A stretch of DNA of 64,000 bases from Lentzea waywayandensis (GCF_900115955.1 NZ_FOYL01000011.1:248001-312000); one strand, 5' to 3'. Counted from the first letter of the stretch, positions 10,001-17,237 are shown. The notes: generated by a model not told the origin, from the sequence alone. Translations and numbers: made by a program.

Positions 10001-11070
10001 GGATCAACGCGGCTACCGGGTTGAAGCTGGGCGCGGCGGTCGTGTTCGACCATCCGACGCTGCCTCGGCTCACAGCCCACGTGCAGGCGGCGCTCGACGC
10101 CGCCGTGCCAGGCCAGGCAGCCCTCGACGCCGCCGTGCCAGGCCAGCCGATCGGAATCGATTCGGACTCGCAGGCCCCCAGGGGGGATCGGGTCCCCACT
10201 CCTATCGTCTCAAAGAGGTCTGACAGTTCTGGGCCGCTCGTCTCAAAGAGGTCTGACAGTTCCGGGCCGCGTCCGGCGGGGTTCGCGGCGCTCTACCACC
10301 GCGTGCTCCACCAGAAGGGCCCGTTGGAGGCCATGACCCTGCGCTTCCTGGCGTCCTACGCGCTCCCCGCCGCCACTCCGGACCCGGTCACACCTCAGCG
10401 GCTCACCGCAGGAAGCCGGAGCCCGGTCCTGGTGTACGTGCCCAGCTACCTCACCCCGGGAGACCGGACACCGCTGCGCCTGGCGCGGCAGTTCGACCAC
10501 GACGTGTTCCTGCTCCCCTACCCCGGATTCGGCGAGGACCCGGCAATCCCCGCGGACGTCGAAGTCCTGGTCCAGGCACACGCCGACGCGGTGCGGAAGC
10601 TCGCCGCGGACAGGCCGGTGGTCCTCCTAGGACACTGCCTCGGCGGCGCGGTCGCCCACGCCGTCGCCCAGCGGGTCGACGCGGCCGGAGTGGTCCTCAT
10701 CGAGACCGACGAAGGCGTGCTGGCCAGAGACGACGAACGGGCCCTGGCACTGGTGGCCGGTGAGGCAAGGCTTCCCGCGCGGCACTACGAGAGCAGCGTC
10801 AGCGATGCGGCGCTCCTCGCCGGTGGCGGGTACGTGCGGATCTTCGACGGCTGGCGGCCCGAGCCGTCGGCCGTGCCGTCGCTGTTGCTGCGGGCGGGGC
10901 CGACGCCCGAGATGCTCGCCGCCGACCCCGCGCGGGACTGGCGGCCGCGTTGGCCTGCCCACGACACCGCGAGCGTGATCGGTGACCACGACTCCGTGCT
11001 CACCGATCACGCCGCGTCCACCGCGCAAGCGATCAAGGACTGGCTCGGCCGGATCGATACGCTCGCCTGA
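4018..11070 (+). CDS. type I modular PKS: ligase-ACP-KS-AT-DH-KR-ACP-TE
   Basis: A 2350-residue polyketide synthase that loads, extends once and releases. In order: acyl-adenylating ligase (about 1-450; core YTSGTTGAPKG near 148, YGTTETCG near 286, Lys in GSGKAK near 446); ACP1 (Ser494 in GMTSLDG); KS (about 550-975; Cys720 in DTACSSS, His855, His893); AT (Ser1146 in GHSIG; YAFH at 1233-1236, pointing to malonyl-CoA); DH (His1396, Asp1535 in LDAALH); KR (about 1730-1905; Ser1854, Tyr1867 present, LDD as in B-type KRs); ACP2 (Ser1986 in GFDSL); TE (nucleophile position Cys2207 in GHCLGG, His2324). Two oddities: the KR nucleotide motif is TGGTSALA instead of TGGTGxLG, and the TE carries Cys rather than Ser. 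There is no ER. The GTG start has GGGGAGG 7 bp upstream. The next ligase gene overlaps the stop codon by 1 bp. Expected product: a starter acid plus one malonyl unit, reduced or unsaturated at beta if KR and DH work. Confidence 0.93.
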   Translation: MKPISELLVDNARESGSRDAYSDDRRTVTWSALADRTGRLAAGLGVERGARVAVLLDDGVDLVEAVLAVARAAAVCVLLSPHATEAELRVLLADCAPSLVITGPGQLAKLPGSLRVMVAGEEFEALATGENGAPRDDLGLDEPAWMLYTSGTTGAPKGAVSTQRAGLWSPLTCYGPVLGMSAEDRLLWPLPMSHSWAHTMCLLAVLTLGAQARICGRVEPAVLKRLISEYEPTVLAGVPTTYRMLLETSPVPVPSLRFCLTAGAPSDARLLSDVGDALGAPLLDLYGTTETCGAISVGPPVAGVSVQIVQGEIQVSSPGLFTEYHGRPDETAKALRDGWYRTGDLGRFAEDGTLLVTGRVGDLIIRGGQNVDPVEVEAVLLGLPGVRDAAVVARPDSVLGEVPAAFVVGQADEASVLRACAEVLSAHKVPVEVRFVDAVPRTGSGKAKRNLLREMLVPAPRTGSLEQLVLDEVAAMRGAPINATTAFADTGMTSLDGTTLRHRLSVLTGLSLPATLVWDHPTPAAVAAHLSSLLHGSAPEPVAPQPSEAEPIAIVAVGCRFPGGVSSPEDLWRLVADGVDATSEFPVNRDWDVDSLYDPAPDQAGRTYVRRGGFLHDAADFDAGFFGISPREAVAMDPQQRLLLEVAWETVERGGIAPTSLHGSDTAVFVGLMHNDHASRVDGHGIESHLALGSTGSVASGRISYVLGLRGPSLTIDTACSSSLVAMHLAARSLRSGECSLALAGGVTVMATPGPFVAFSQQRALSPDGRCRSFAAGADGTGWAEGAGLVLLERLSDAQRHGHPVLGVLRGSAVNSDGASNGLTAPNGPAQQDVIRRALADAGLRGSDVDVVEGHGTGTALGDPIEASALVATYGAGRERPLWLGSVKSNIGHTQAAAGIAALIKVLWAMRHRVLPRSLYADEPSPHVEWSGVRLLADSVAWPGKRPRRAGISSFGISGTNAHVIVEEPPVREVEPGGVGVAPWLVSGDDEEGLRAHAAALADALTDESSVDVGWSLVSSRAQLSRRAAVLPGGDMIAGLRDLARGVPNPAVLVATAQRSPKPAFLFTGQGSQRPGMGLELAAEFPAFREAFFAVCAEFGIPVEVLTGPLVERTEYAQPALFAYEVAMCALLGSQGVRPSAVVGHSIGELAAAHVAGVLSLPDAVRLVTARGRAMAAMPPGAMVAVRCAADEARRIAAEFGVSVAAINGPESVVLSGAPEAVDAIGGRRLGSYAFHSALLDGVLDEFREVAESITYRRPEVSFFSTLTGRQESEALTSPSYWVRQARETVLFADAVRSLGATVFAEVGPSATLTALGQESVDGAFVPMARGVLDGLAALHVQGVDVDWTTVYAGTGARRRDLPVYPFQRERYWLRSGSSSSEPVISVSRWPWLADHRIGDDVIVPATVFVEMAWQATGDRLEDLVVHEPLVLKEDVRVQVLVDQERTVTVWSRAASSGPWTRHVSASAVSGRGFPDSPAVVPSDALPVAVDYAGLAARGYHYGPAFRGVTALWRLGDELFADIDLPSGAMPCVLDAALHAALLAEPGGAVKVPFAFNGVEIYRTDVTAVRAHLTRIGPDEVRVLLTDHAGRPVALIESLVTRPLKVHDVLKQVRWVPVTPSPVVGEVFEASDVVSTLDRLHRWLAAPSERLVVVTRNATGDDPDLAAAAVWGLVSSAQAEHPELGLVDLRSAGDTAIVSSEPRIAVDGSLVLAPQLVPASEPSGALPSFDGTVLITGGTSALAEPLARYLAPRARHLVLASRSGGKPDWATELACPVTVVACDVSDRAAVEELVASCAPLRAVFHLAGVLDDGLLGTMTSERLRHVFAPKADGALNLHEATAHLSLSAFVLYSSASGVLGRPGQSNYAAANAFLDALARHRVARGLPGLSLAWGLWDTDSGMGADLPSDGVVAMSAETGIAALDRALRTREPVLVPIQLAPVAAARDAGWRDVGQGVRGVLASVLGYPDPASLPADRDFTELGFDSLTALQVRNRINAATGLKLGAAVVFDHPTLPRLTAHVQAALDAAVPGQAALDAAVPGQPIGIDSDSQAPRGDRVPTPIVSKRSDSSGPLVSKRSDSSGPRPAGFAALYHRVLHQKGPLEAMTLRFLASYALPAATPDPVTPQRLTAGSRSPVLVYVPSYLTPGDRTPLRLARQFDHDVFLLPYPGFGEDPAIPADVEVLVQAHADAVRKLAADRPVVLLGHCLGGAVAHAVAQRVDAAGVVLIETDEGVLARDDERALALVAGEARLPARHYESSVSDAALLAGGGYVRIFDGWRPEPSAVPSLLLRAGPTPEMLAADPARDWRPRWPAHDTASVIGDHDSVLTDHAASTAQAIKDWLGRIDTLA
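10087..10146 (+). repeat. tandem 30-bp in-frame duplication in the ACP-TE linker
   Basis: Two adjacent 30-bp units (10087-10116 and 10117-10146) differ at only a few bases and encode the decapeptide AALDAAVPGQ twice (PKS residues 2024-2043). They start the flexible linker after ACP2. In-frame duplication lengthens the tether without breaking the reading frame. Confidence 0.9.
10205..10270 (+). repeat. tandem 33-bp in-frame duplication in the ACP-TE linker
   Basis: Two adjacent 33-bp units (10205-10237, 10238-10270), near-identical, encode VSKRSDSSGP twice (residues 2064-2085). The core TCAAAGAGGTCTGACAGTTC is much less GC-rich than the surrounding gene and uses codons (TCA, AAG AGG, AGT) uncommon in it. 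This hints at a separate origin, such as a small insertion that then duplicated. It lies 58 bp after a second, unrelated tandem duplication. Confidence 0.9.
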
Positions 11071-12515
11071 TGGACAGCAGCCGGCAGACCCGTGTGCGCC
11101 ACGCGTTCGACGACTTCTTCGCTCCCGCCGAGCCCAAGTCCGGGAGCTGGGTGCTCGACCTGTTCCAGCACACCGCCGCGACCGTGCCCGCGTACCAGAA
11201 GCTCCTGCGGGAGAACGGGATCGAGCCCGCGAGCATCGAGACGTTCGCGGACTTCCAGCGGCTGCCGTTGCTCGACAAGGCGAGCTACCACGAGCGGCAT
11301 CCGCTGCCCGAGCTGTGCCGCGACGGACGGTTGGAGAACTGCGACATGATCGCCGTGTCGTCGGGATCCAGTGGCAGGCCGACGATCTGGCCGCGGACGC
11401 TGGAGGACGAGCTGCACGTGGCGCGGCGGTTCGAGCAGGTGCTGGTGGACGGATTCCACGCGGACGAGCGCAGGACGCTGGCCGTGGTGTGCTTTCCGCT
11501 CGGCACGTGGGTCGGCGGGCTCTTCACCCAGGCCTGCGTGCGGCATCTCGCGGCCAAGGGCTGCCCGATCACGGTCGTGGCGCCGGGGAACAACAAGGCC
11601 GAGATCCTGCGGGTGCTGCCGGAACTCGCACCGCACTTCGAGCAGGTCGTGCTGCTGGGCTACCCGCCGTTCGTGAAGGACGTCGTCGACACCGGACTCG
11701 CGCAGGGCGTCGACTGGCCCGCGTACCGGATCAAGCTCGTGCTCGCGGGCGAGGTGTTCAGCGAGCAGTGGCGCGACCTGGTTTCGCAGCGGGCCGGAAT
11801 CGCGGATCCGCTCAGCGACATCGCTTCTCTTTACGGCACAGCGGATTCCGGTGTGCTGGGCAACGAGACAGCGCTTTCCGCGGGCATCCGCAGGTTCTTC
11901 GCCGACCACCCGGAGAAGGCTCGGGAGGTCTTTGGCGACTCACGGCTGCCCACGCTCGTGCAGTACGACCCGGCGAGCCGGTTCTTCGAGGTGCACGACG
12001 GCACGCTGGTGTTCACCGCGGACGGTGGGATCCCGCTGATCCGCTACCGGATCGCCGACGAGGGCGGGATCCTGGAGCACGCCGGCCTGCTGACCTACTG
12101 CGCCCGCAACGGCTTCACTCCCCCGCCGGGCCCGGACCTGCCGTTCGTCTACCTGTTCGGGCGGTCGCTCTTCACCGTGTCGTTCTTCGGCGCGAACGTC
12201 TATCCGGAGAACGTGACCGTCGGATTGGAGCAGCCTGGCATCAGCGCGACGGTGACGGGAAAGTTCGTGATCGAGTCCGTCGAGAACGAGGATCGCGATC
12301 GGCTGTTGCGGATCACCGTCGAGACCGCGCCGGGCGCGACAGCGGACGCGGCGGTGATCGCGGAGGCGGTGCGGACCCAGCTGCTGCGGCTCAACAGCGA
12401 GTTCGCGCACTACGTCCCGGCCGAACGCCAGCTGCCCGAGGTCGTGCTGCGACCGGCCGGAGATCCGGAGTACTTCCCGGCCGGCGTGAAACACAGGTAC
12501 ACCCGACGACCCTGA
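11070..12515 (+). CDS. PaaK-like adenylate-forming acyl-CoA ligase
   Basis: A 481-residue ANL-superfamily enzyme most like phenylacetate-CoA ligase. The nucleotide-binding loop SSGSSGRPT lies at 97-105, and the protein includes LYGTADSGVLGNE and IRYRIADEGG in the central region, where PaaK-type enzymes carry the aryl/acyl-AMP motifs. It would activate a carboxylic acid as acyl-AMP and pass it to CoA or a carrier protein. Its ATG overlaps the PKS stop (TGATG), so it is coupled to the PKS. Because the PKS has its own ligase domain, this enzyme may supply or pre-activate the starter acid, act in trans on ACP1, or activate a second acid for tailoring. Which of these is not decided by sequence. 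Confidence 0.85.
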   Translation: MDSSRQTRVRHAFDDFFAPAEPKSGSWVLDLFQHTAATVPAYQKLLRENGIEPASIETFADFQRLPLLDKASYHERHPLPELCRDGRLENCDMIAVSSGSSGRPTIWPRTLEDELHVARRFEQVLVDGFHADERRTLAVVCFPLGTWVGGLFTQACVRHLAAKGCPITVVAPGNNKAEILRVLPELAPHFEQVVLLGYPPFVKDVVDTGLAQGVDWPAYRIKLVLAGEVFSEQWRDLVSQRAGIADPLSDIASLYGTADSGVLGNETALSAGIRRFFADHPEKAREVFGDSRLPTLVQYDPASRFFEVHDGTLVFTADGGIPLIRYRIADEGGILEHAGLLTYCARNGFTPPPGPDLPFVYLFGRSLFTVSFFGANVYPENVTVGLEQPGISATVTGKFVIESVENEDRDRLLRITVETAPGATADAAVIAEAVRTQLLRLNSEFAHYVPAERQLPEVVLRPAGDPEYFPAGVKHRYTRRP

Positions 12516-12613
12516 AATGTGCTTTTGCGCCGTGCGGCAATAGCTTTTCTCCCGATCCTCTCTCTGCCTAAGGTGACGTCGCACGAATTCATTTTGGGTC
12601 AGGGAGGAATCCT

Positions 12614-13072
12614 TTGAGTTCCGTTCGCCGTATTTTGATGGCGTTGATGCCGCTCGCCATGCTCTTCACTGTCGCGTTCGCTGCCCCGAGTGCGCAGGCG
12701 GAGGCTCCGGAAGCGCAGGCCGCCGCTGTGGGCGCGGCGTTCGACTCCGAGACCGGCCAGGCTCTCGCCGCCTGGGACTGCAACACCGGCAACATCTGCT
12801 TCTGGGACGACTTCGGCGGCAAGGGTCGCCGCTGCATGTGGGACGTAGCGGACCCGGACTGGACCTCGGGAACCTACAAGTGTTCCTGGGCCACGGACCG
12901 CGAGGTCAAGTCGGTCTACAACCGCGGGACGTCCTCCGCCAAGGGCGTCAGGTTCTACCGCAACACCGGGTACAACGGCTCGATCGGTTGTACGAAGCAA
13001 GGCCAGAAGGGTGACCTCGCCGGCACCTACCAGGTCCGTTCGCACCAGTGGGTCAGCACCAGCTGCGGCTGA
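12614..13072 (+). CDS. secreted I36-type peptidase-inhibitor family protein
   Basis: A 152-residue exported protein. A basic N-terminus and hydrophobic segment (about 6-24) end in an AxA-like cleavage region near residue 29. The mature part holds six cysteines (56, 62, 74, 90, 126, 151) with the NICFWDDFGGKG segment typical of the small beta-rich I36 (Streptomyces metalloproteinase inhibitor-like) family. The start is TTG 12614, chosen because AGGGAGGAA sits 5-13 bp upstream. It is monocistronic, with a strong hairpin terminator just after it. Inhibition of a protease is family knowledge and not shown here. Confidence 0.85.
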   Translation: MSSVRRILMALMPLAMLFTVAFAAPSAQAEAPEAQAAAVGAAFDSETGQALAAWDCNTGNICFWDDFGGKGRRCMWDVADPDWTSGTYKCSWATDREVKSVYNRGTSSAKGVRFYRNTGYNGSIGCTKQGQKGDLAGTYQVRSHQWVSTSCG

Positions 13073-13090
13073 TCCGACCAGTTAGCACAG

Positions 13091-13126
13091 AACCGGTCTC
13101 GGGGCCCTGGTCCCGAGACCGGTTTT
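13091..13126 (+). terminator. rho-independent terminator of the I36-like gene
   Basis: A perfect 13-bp stem (13091-13103 with 13112-13124) around an 8-nt loop is followed by a short T run. It lies 18 bp after the stop codon and before the next GTG start. Confidence 0.88.
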
Positions 13127-13196
13127 CGTTGCGCAATTCGGCGGAGTGACACGCCCAGTATTGTTGTGCGCGGTGACCTGGCCTGGGGAGGTTGCT

Positions 13197-14177
13197 GTGT
13201 TGCGCATCCATTTTTCGCCTGGCGATCTGGATCGTACGCAGGTAGCGGAAAGGGTGGATCCACTCTGGGAAATGGTGTTCAGCTGGCTTCGGCTGACCGA
13301 ACTGGACAGCGGGTTGTTGTTGCAGCCGTGGCTGCGTCACATCCGCCGCAACGGCGACCGGCAGGTGATCACGTCCGGCGTCCGAACGCTGTCCGTGCTC
13401 GCTCCGCTGGGGCCGTACTTCCCTGACTTCCTCACGCCGCCGGAGGGCGCGCAAGGCCTGGGGAGCGCGCTGGCCGCGATCCGGTCCACGCCGCGGCACC
13501 GGTTGCGAGAGGAGTTCGGGCTGCTGGAGGACGTGCGCCCCACACCGGAATGGACACGTCCGCTGGCGGCGGGCGACGGTGAGTCCCTTCTGGAGCTCAC
13601 CGAGGCGTTCGCCCGCTATCACCGCGCGGTCATCGCGCCGTACACCGATCTGATCGAGGAGGCGGTCGAGACCGATCGTGTGCACCGCAACGGCGTCGCG
13701 GGGTCCATCGAGGGACTGCTGCGAGGCATGTGGCCGTTGATGAACTGGCGGCCGCCGGTGCTGGAGGTCCAGTACGCGCACGACCGCGACCTGCACCTCA
13801 ACGGGCGTGGGCTGCGGCTGGTGCCGTCGTACTTCTGCCGCCGCACACCCGTCGCGTTCGCCGACCCGGGGCTCCCTCCGACCGTGGTGTACCCGTTGCA
13901 CCACGACTGGACCTGGCAGCGGCAGCTCGACAGCGGACGACGTGAGCAGGGCGCGCTCGCGGCGTTGCTCGGCAGCACCCGGTCAGCGGTGCTGGCGGCG
14001 GTCGGTGCCGGGGCGACGACGACCGAACTGGCGGAACGCCTCGGGGCGTCACCGTCCTCGGTCAGCCGGCACACGACCGTGCTGCGGGAGGCGGGATTGC
14101 TGACGACGGAGAGACAGGGGTTGTCCGTGCTGCACCAGCGAACGCTGCTGGGGTCAGCCCTGCTCGGCAAGAACTGA
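13197..14177 (+). CDS. ArsR-family winged-helix regulator with long N-terminal domain
   Basis: A DNA-binding regulator of 326 residues. The N-terminal two-thirds (LRIHFSPGDLDRTQVA start) matches the actinomycete proteins that pair a DUF5937-type domain with a C-terminal ArsR winged helix. The C-terminal helix-turn-helix is ATTTELAERLGASPSSVSRH followed by TTVLREAGLLTT. I prefer GTG 13197 over the in-frame start at 13146 because GGGGAGG lies 5 bp upstream and family members start with this MLRIHF sequence. The 3' end overlaps the convergent lnt gene by 24 bp. The target and ligand are unknown. Confidence 0.82.
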   Translation: MLRIHFSPGDLDRTQVAERVDPLWEMVFSWLRLTELDSGLLLQPWLRHIRRNGDRQVITSGVRTLSVLAPLGPYFPDFLTPPEGAQGLGSALAAIRSTPRHRLREEFGLLEDVRPTPEWTRPLAAGDGESLLELTEAFARYHRAVIAPYTDLIEEAVETDRVHRNGVAGSIEGLLRGMWPLMNWRPPVLEVQYAHDRDLHLNGRGLRLVPSYFCRRTPVAFADPGLPPTVVYPLHHDWTWQRQLDSGRREQGALAALLGSTRSAVLAAVGAGATTTELAERLGASPSSVSRHTTVLREAGLLTTERQGLSVLHQRTLLGSALLGKN

Positions 14178-15623
14178 GGCGCGGCGGCGCCTCCACAGCC
14201 CGATCACGCACGCGGCCAGCGCCGCACCCGTGAGCAGGACGTGGATCGCGCCGCCGAACCTCGTCGCGAACGTCAGGTCCGTGCGCAACGGCACGGTGTC
14301 CACCATCAGGTCGTCGGTGAACATCCCGGTCGACCGCACCACGCTGCCGTCCGGGCGCACCACCGCGCTCACGCCGCTGATCGCCGCGACGACGACCGCG
14401 CGGCCGTGTTCGATGGCACGCAGCCGGGCCATCCCGAGCTGCTGGTAGGTCATCTCGCCGCGGCCGTACCAGGCGTTGTTCGTCGGCACCACCAGCAACT
14501 GCGCACCGTCGGCCGCACTCTCGCGCAGGACGTAGTCGTAGGCGACCTCGTAACAGATGCCGACACCCACGCGCGTGCCCGCGATGTCGAGCACGCCGGG
14601 TTCGGTGCCCGCGTCGAGGTCGGGCTGGTCGGCGAACGGCGTGAAGACGCGGGCGAGCGGACGCAGCGGGATGTGCTCGGCGAACGGGACGAGCTCCTGT
14701 TTCGCGTACGACTTCCCCGCCCCGGTCGTCGGGTCCCACGCGATGACCGAGTTCTGCCCGTGGCGCAACGCACTCACCAGGGTCGGCACGCCGAGGTCGG
14801 CGATGGCGCCGTCGAGCACCTGGTCGCGGTCTCCGGTCCTGGTCGCGCTCTCCGGCCACACCACGAGGTCCGGCTTCGGCAGCGCGCCGCCGCGGACCAG
14901 CGCGGCCAGTTCGGCGGTCTTGCGCAGGTGGTTGGCGCGCAGGGTGGCGCCCTCGGTGAGCAGACCGAGACCGACGTCGGGGGCGTTGCCCTGCACGACG
15001 CCGACGGTCCGTTGCCCGGTCTGGGCCTCGATCGAGATCAACGGGCTCACCGCGAGCGAGGCGACGATCGGCACCAACGCCCAGGCGCGGGTCCACCTGG
15101 GGAACCAGGCGGCCAGGCCGAACCCGGTGAAGACCACCGCGAACGTCACGAGCGGCGCGCCACCGATGACGGCGAGCCGGGCGAACGGGCCGTCGACCTG
15201 GCCGAACGCGACGCGGCCCCACGGGAAGCCGTTGAACGGGATCAGACCGCGCGCGGTCTCCTGGAGCACGAACAGCAGCGCGGCCCACACCGGTGCGGCG
15301 GGCAGCCGGGAGACCAGCGGGAACAGCGCGCAGACACCGCAGATGAACAGCGCCATCAACGCGCTGAGCACCAGCCACGGCCATGGCCCGAAGTCGTCGC
15401 CGAGGAAGTGCTGGATCCACCACAGGTGCGGCAGGAAGAACGTCATCCCGAACACGAACCCGAGGCCCGCGCTGCGACGGGCGCCCGCGCCTTTGAGCGC
15501 CAGCCAGAGCACCACGAACGCGGGTACGGCGAGCCACCAGAGCGTGCGCGGCGGGAAGCTCAGGGCCAGCGCGCCGCCGGCCAGCGCCGCCGTGCCGTAG
15601 CGGAGGAAGTCAGGCTTGCGCAA
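14154..15623 (-). CDS. lnt: apolipoprotein N-acyltransferase
   Basis: Adds the third acyl chain to the N-terminal cysteine of membrane lipoproteins. About six hydrophobic segments (1-200) are followed by a nitrilase-fold catalytic domain. The triad is visible as Glu258 (VVWPES), Lys308 (AKQELVPFAEH) and Cys357 (VGICYEV), and a C-terminal membrane helix follows. The TTG start at 15623 is preceded by GAGGG and overlaps the end of the upstream mannosyltransferase by 14 bp, so the two are coupled. In mycobacteria Lnt is fused or adjacent to the polyprenyl-phosphate mannose synthase. Here no GT2 domain is attached, but the partner is a PPM-dependent mannosyltransferase. At least two lipoproteins encoded in this window could be substrates. 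Confidence 0.92.
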   Translation of the reverse strand: MRKPDFLRYGTAALAGGALALSFPPRTLWWLAVPAFVVLWLALKGAGARRSAGLGFVFGMTFFLPHLWWIQHFLGDDFGPWPWLVLSALMALFICGVCALFPLVSRLPAAPVWAALLFVLQETARGLIPFNGFPWGRVAFGQVDGPFARLAVIGGAPLVTFAVVFTGFGLAAWFPRWTRAWALVPIVASLAVSPLISIEAQTGQRTVGVVQGNAPDVGLGLLTEGATLRANHLRKTAELAALVRGGALPKPDLVVWPESATRTGDRDQVLDGAIADLGVPTLVSALRHGQNSVIAWDPTTGAGKSYAKQELVPFAEHIPLRPLARVFTPFADQPDLDAGTEPGVLDIAGTRVGVGICYEVAYDYVLRESAADGAQLLVVPTNNAWYGRGEMTYQQLGMARLRAIEHGRAVVVAAISGVSAVVRPDGSVVRSTGMFTDDLMVDTVPLRTDLTFATRFGGAIHVLLTGAALAACVIGLWRRRRASVLAEQG

Positions 15624-17058
15624 CGGACACCCTCGCCCGGCGCAGGACGAGGTACGCGCCACCGACCAGCGCGATCCCGAGGACGTAGGCACCGATCAGC
15701 TCGGGTACGCGGCCCGCGAAGTTGCCCGCGAGTGGCGGTACCAGCAGCGCGAAGATCCCGGCGAGCACGGCGACCCTGGTCCGCCACTTCCCCACCGGCA
15801 GGCTCGCGGCCAGCGGCAGCACCGCCCACAGCAGGTACCACGGCTGGATCACCGGCCCCAGCACCACGATCAGGCTCATCATCATCCCCAGCGCCGTCAC
15901 CTCGGAGACCCTGCCGCGCAGCTGCCGGTCGATCACCACCGCCACCCCGCACAGGATCAGCACGAGCCCCGCGATCCGTGCCGAGGAAATCATCGCCTGA
16001 CCGCTTTCCGGCCCGAACACCGCACCCGCCAGATAGCCCGGCCAGTTGGTCGGAGCCATCCAGCTGTTGACCTTCGACGGCGTGCCGAGCGCCTGCACCC
16101 AGCCGAAACCGGACATGCCCGCGAGCGACGTCACGACAGACACCACCACGGCGGCCGCGACCATGCCGAGGCCTGCGGCGACGAACCGGACCCAGCCGCC
16201 GCCCAGCCTGCGGGCCAGCGCGGTGCCGACCACGGCGAGCGCGACCAGTGCCGGCAGCTTGACCTGAGCGCCCAGTCCGATGAGCACGACACCGGCCGTG
16301 TACGGCCACCACTTCAGTTCGGGCAGTGCGTGCAACGCGATGACGGTGCCCGACAGCATGAGGCCGAGCATCAACGCGTCGTTGTGGACGCCACCGATGA
16401 GATGCCACAGCACCAACGGGTTCATGACGCCTAGCCACAGCGCCGTACGTTCCTGCACGCCCGTCATGGCCGCGAGTTTCGGTACGGCCCACACGACGAG
16501 CAGCAGTCCCAGCACGGCGACGAGGCGGTACGCCACGATGCCCGCGACCGGATCCCCGCCGGTGACCTGGGTGATCGAGCGTTCGACCGTGGTGAACAGC
16601 GGCCCGTACGGCGACGGCGTCTCGCGCCAGTAGACGCCGACACGGGCCACCGCCTCCGCGCTCGCCCCGACCGCCGGGCTGACGACGTTCGGGTCGAGGC
16701 CGTTCGCCGCGACCTCGCCCTGGGCCAGGTAGCTGAAGACGTCCCCGCTGAACAACGGTGGCGCCACCAGCAGCGGTCCGCACCACCACGCGAGCGTCCG
16801 GCGCAGCCACTGGGCGTCCGGCCTGGTGCGGCCGAGCAGCGTCCACGTCAGCACGACCAGCCCGGCGCCCGCGATCGCGACACCCAGCGCCAGTCCCCCT
16901 GCTCTGGCGCTCACGGCCCACGCCCCGGCGGTGAGCAGGAGCGCACCGCCGAAACCCGTCCAGCGCAACAGTTCCGGGGTATCGGTGGTGACCGCGGTCG
17001 GCCAGCGGTAGGTGACGGTCTGCACGGGAGAGACAGTGCTTTCCGGACGGATCGTCAC
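15610..17058 (-). CDS. mptB: polyprenol-phosphate-mannose-dependent alpha-mannosyltransferase, MptB-like
   Basis: A 482-residue multi-spanning GT-C glycosyltransferase, predicted to add mannose from polyprenyl-phosphomannose to lipoglycan precursors on the outer face of the membrane. The first extracytoplasmic loop has FSGDVFSYLAQGEVAANG with the acidic residue typical of GT-C enzymes, then RETPSPYGPL. A later loop has GGVHNDALMLGLM, a strong family marker. It starts at ATG 17058 after a 118-bp hairpin element and is followed by lnt with a 14-bp overlap. Confidence 0.87.
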   Translation of the reverse strand: MTIRPESTVSPVQTVTYRWPTAVTTDTPELLRWTGFGGALLLTAGAWAVSARAGGLALGVAIAGAGLVVLTWTLLGRTRPDAQWLRRTLAWWCGPLLVAPPLFSGDVFSYLAQGEVAANGLDPNVVSPAVGASAEAVARVGVYWRETPSPYGPLFTTVERSITQVTGGDPVAGIVAYRLVAVLGLLLVVWAVPKLAAMTGVQERTALWLGVMNPLVLWHLIGGVHNDALMLGLMLSGTVIALHALPELKWWPYTAGVVLIGLGAQVKLPALVALAVVGTALARRLGGGWVRFVAAGLGMVAAAVVVSVVTSLAGMSGFGWVQALGTPSKVNSWMAPTNWPGYLAGAVFGPESGQAMISSARIAGLVLILCGVAVVIDRQLRGRVSEVTALGMMMSLIVVLGPVIQPWYLLWAVLPLAASLPVGKWRTRVAVLAGIFALLVPPLAGNFAGRVPELIGAYVLGIALVGGAYLVLRRARVSVAQA

Positions 17059-17106
17059 GCGTCCGACTGTGGTCGCGTTCCCACGTACGACTTCAGGATG
17101 ATCTTT

Positions 17107-17224
17107 TGCGTGCTGCGGGCTGAAATTGGCCGGGTCGGTTCGCGGTCAGACGGGCGAATCGCGGTGCCGCGAGGCGTCCTGCTGAGCGTGAACCGGCTCG
17201 CACAATTTCAGCCCGCAGCACGCA
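17107..17224. repeat. 118-bp element with perfect 22-bp inverted ends
   Basis: The sequences at 17107-17128 and 17203-17224 are exact reverse complements over 22 bp. The interior is partly self-complementary (CGGTTC and GAACCG arms), so the whole piece can fold into one long hairpin. It sits between the 3' end of the sigma-factor gene and the start of mptB, both on the minus strand. I see no clear target-site duplication. It could be a terminator or a small MITE-like element. Confidence 0.8.
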
Positions 17225-17237
17225 TGTGGGTTGCGGA

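Noticed and set aside
7045..10080. Minus-strand open frame of 1011 codons inside the PKS
   Set aside because: Shadow of the PKS; low-complexity Arg/His/Gly sequence, and all PKS catalytic motifs lie on the plus strand.
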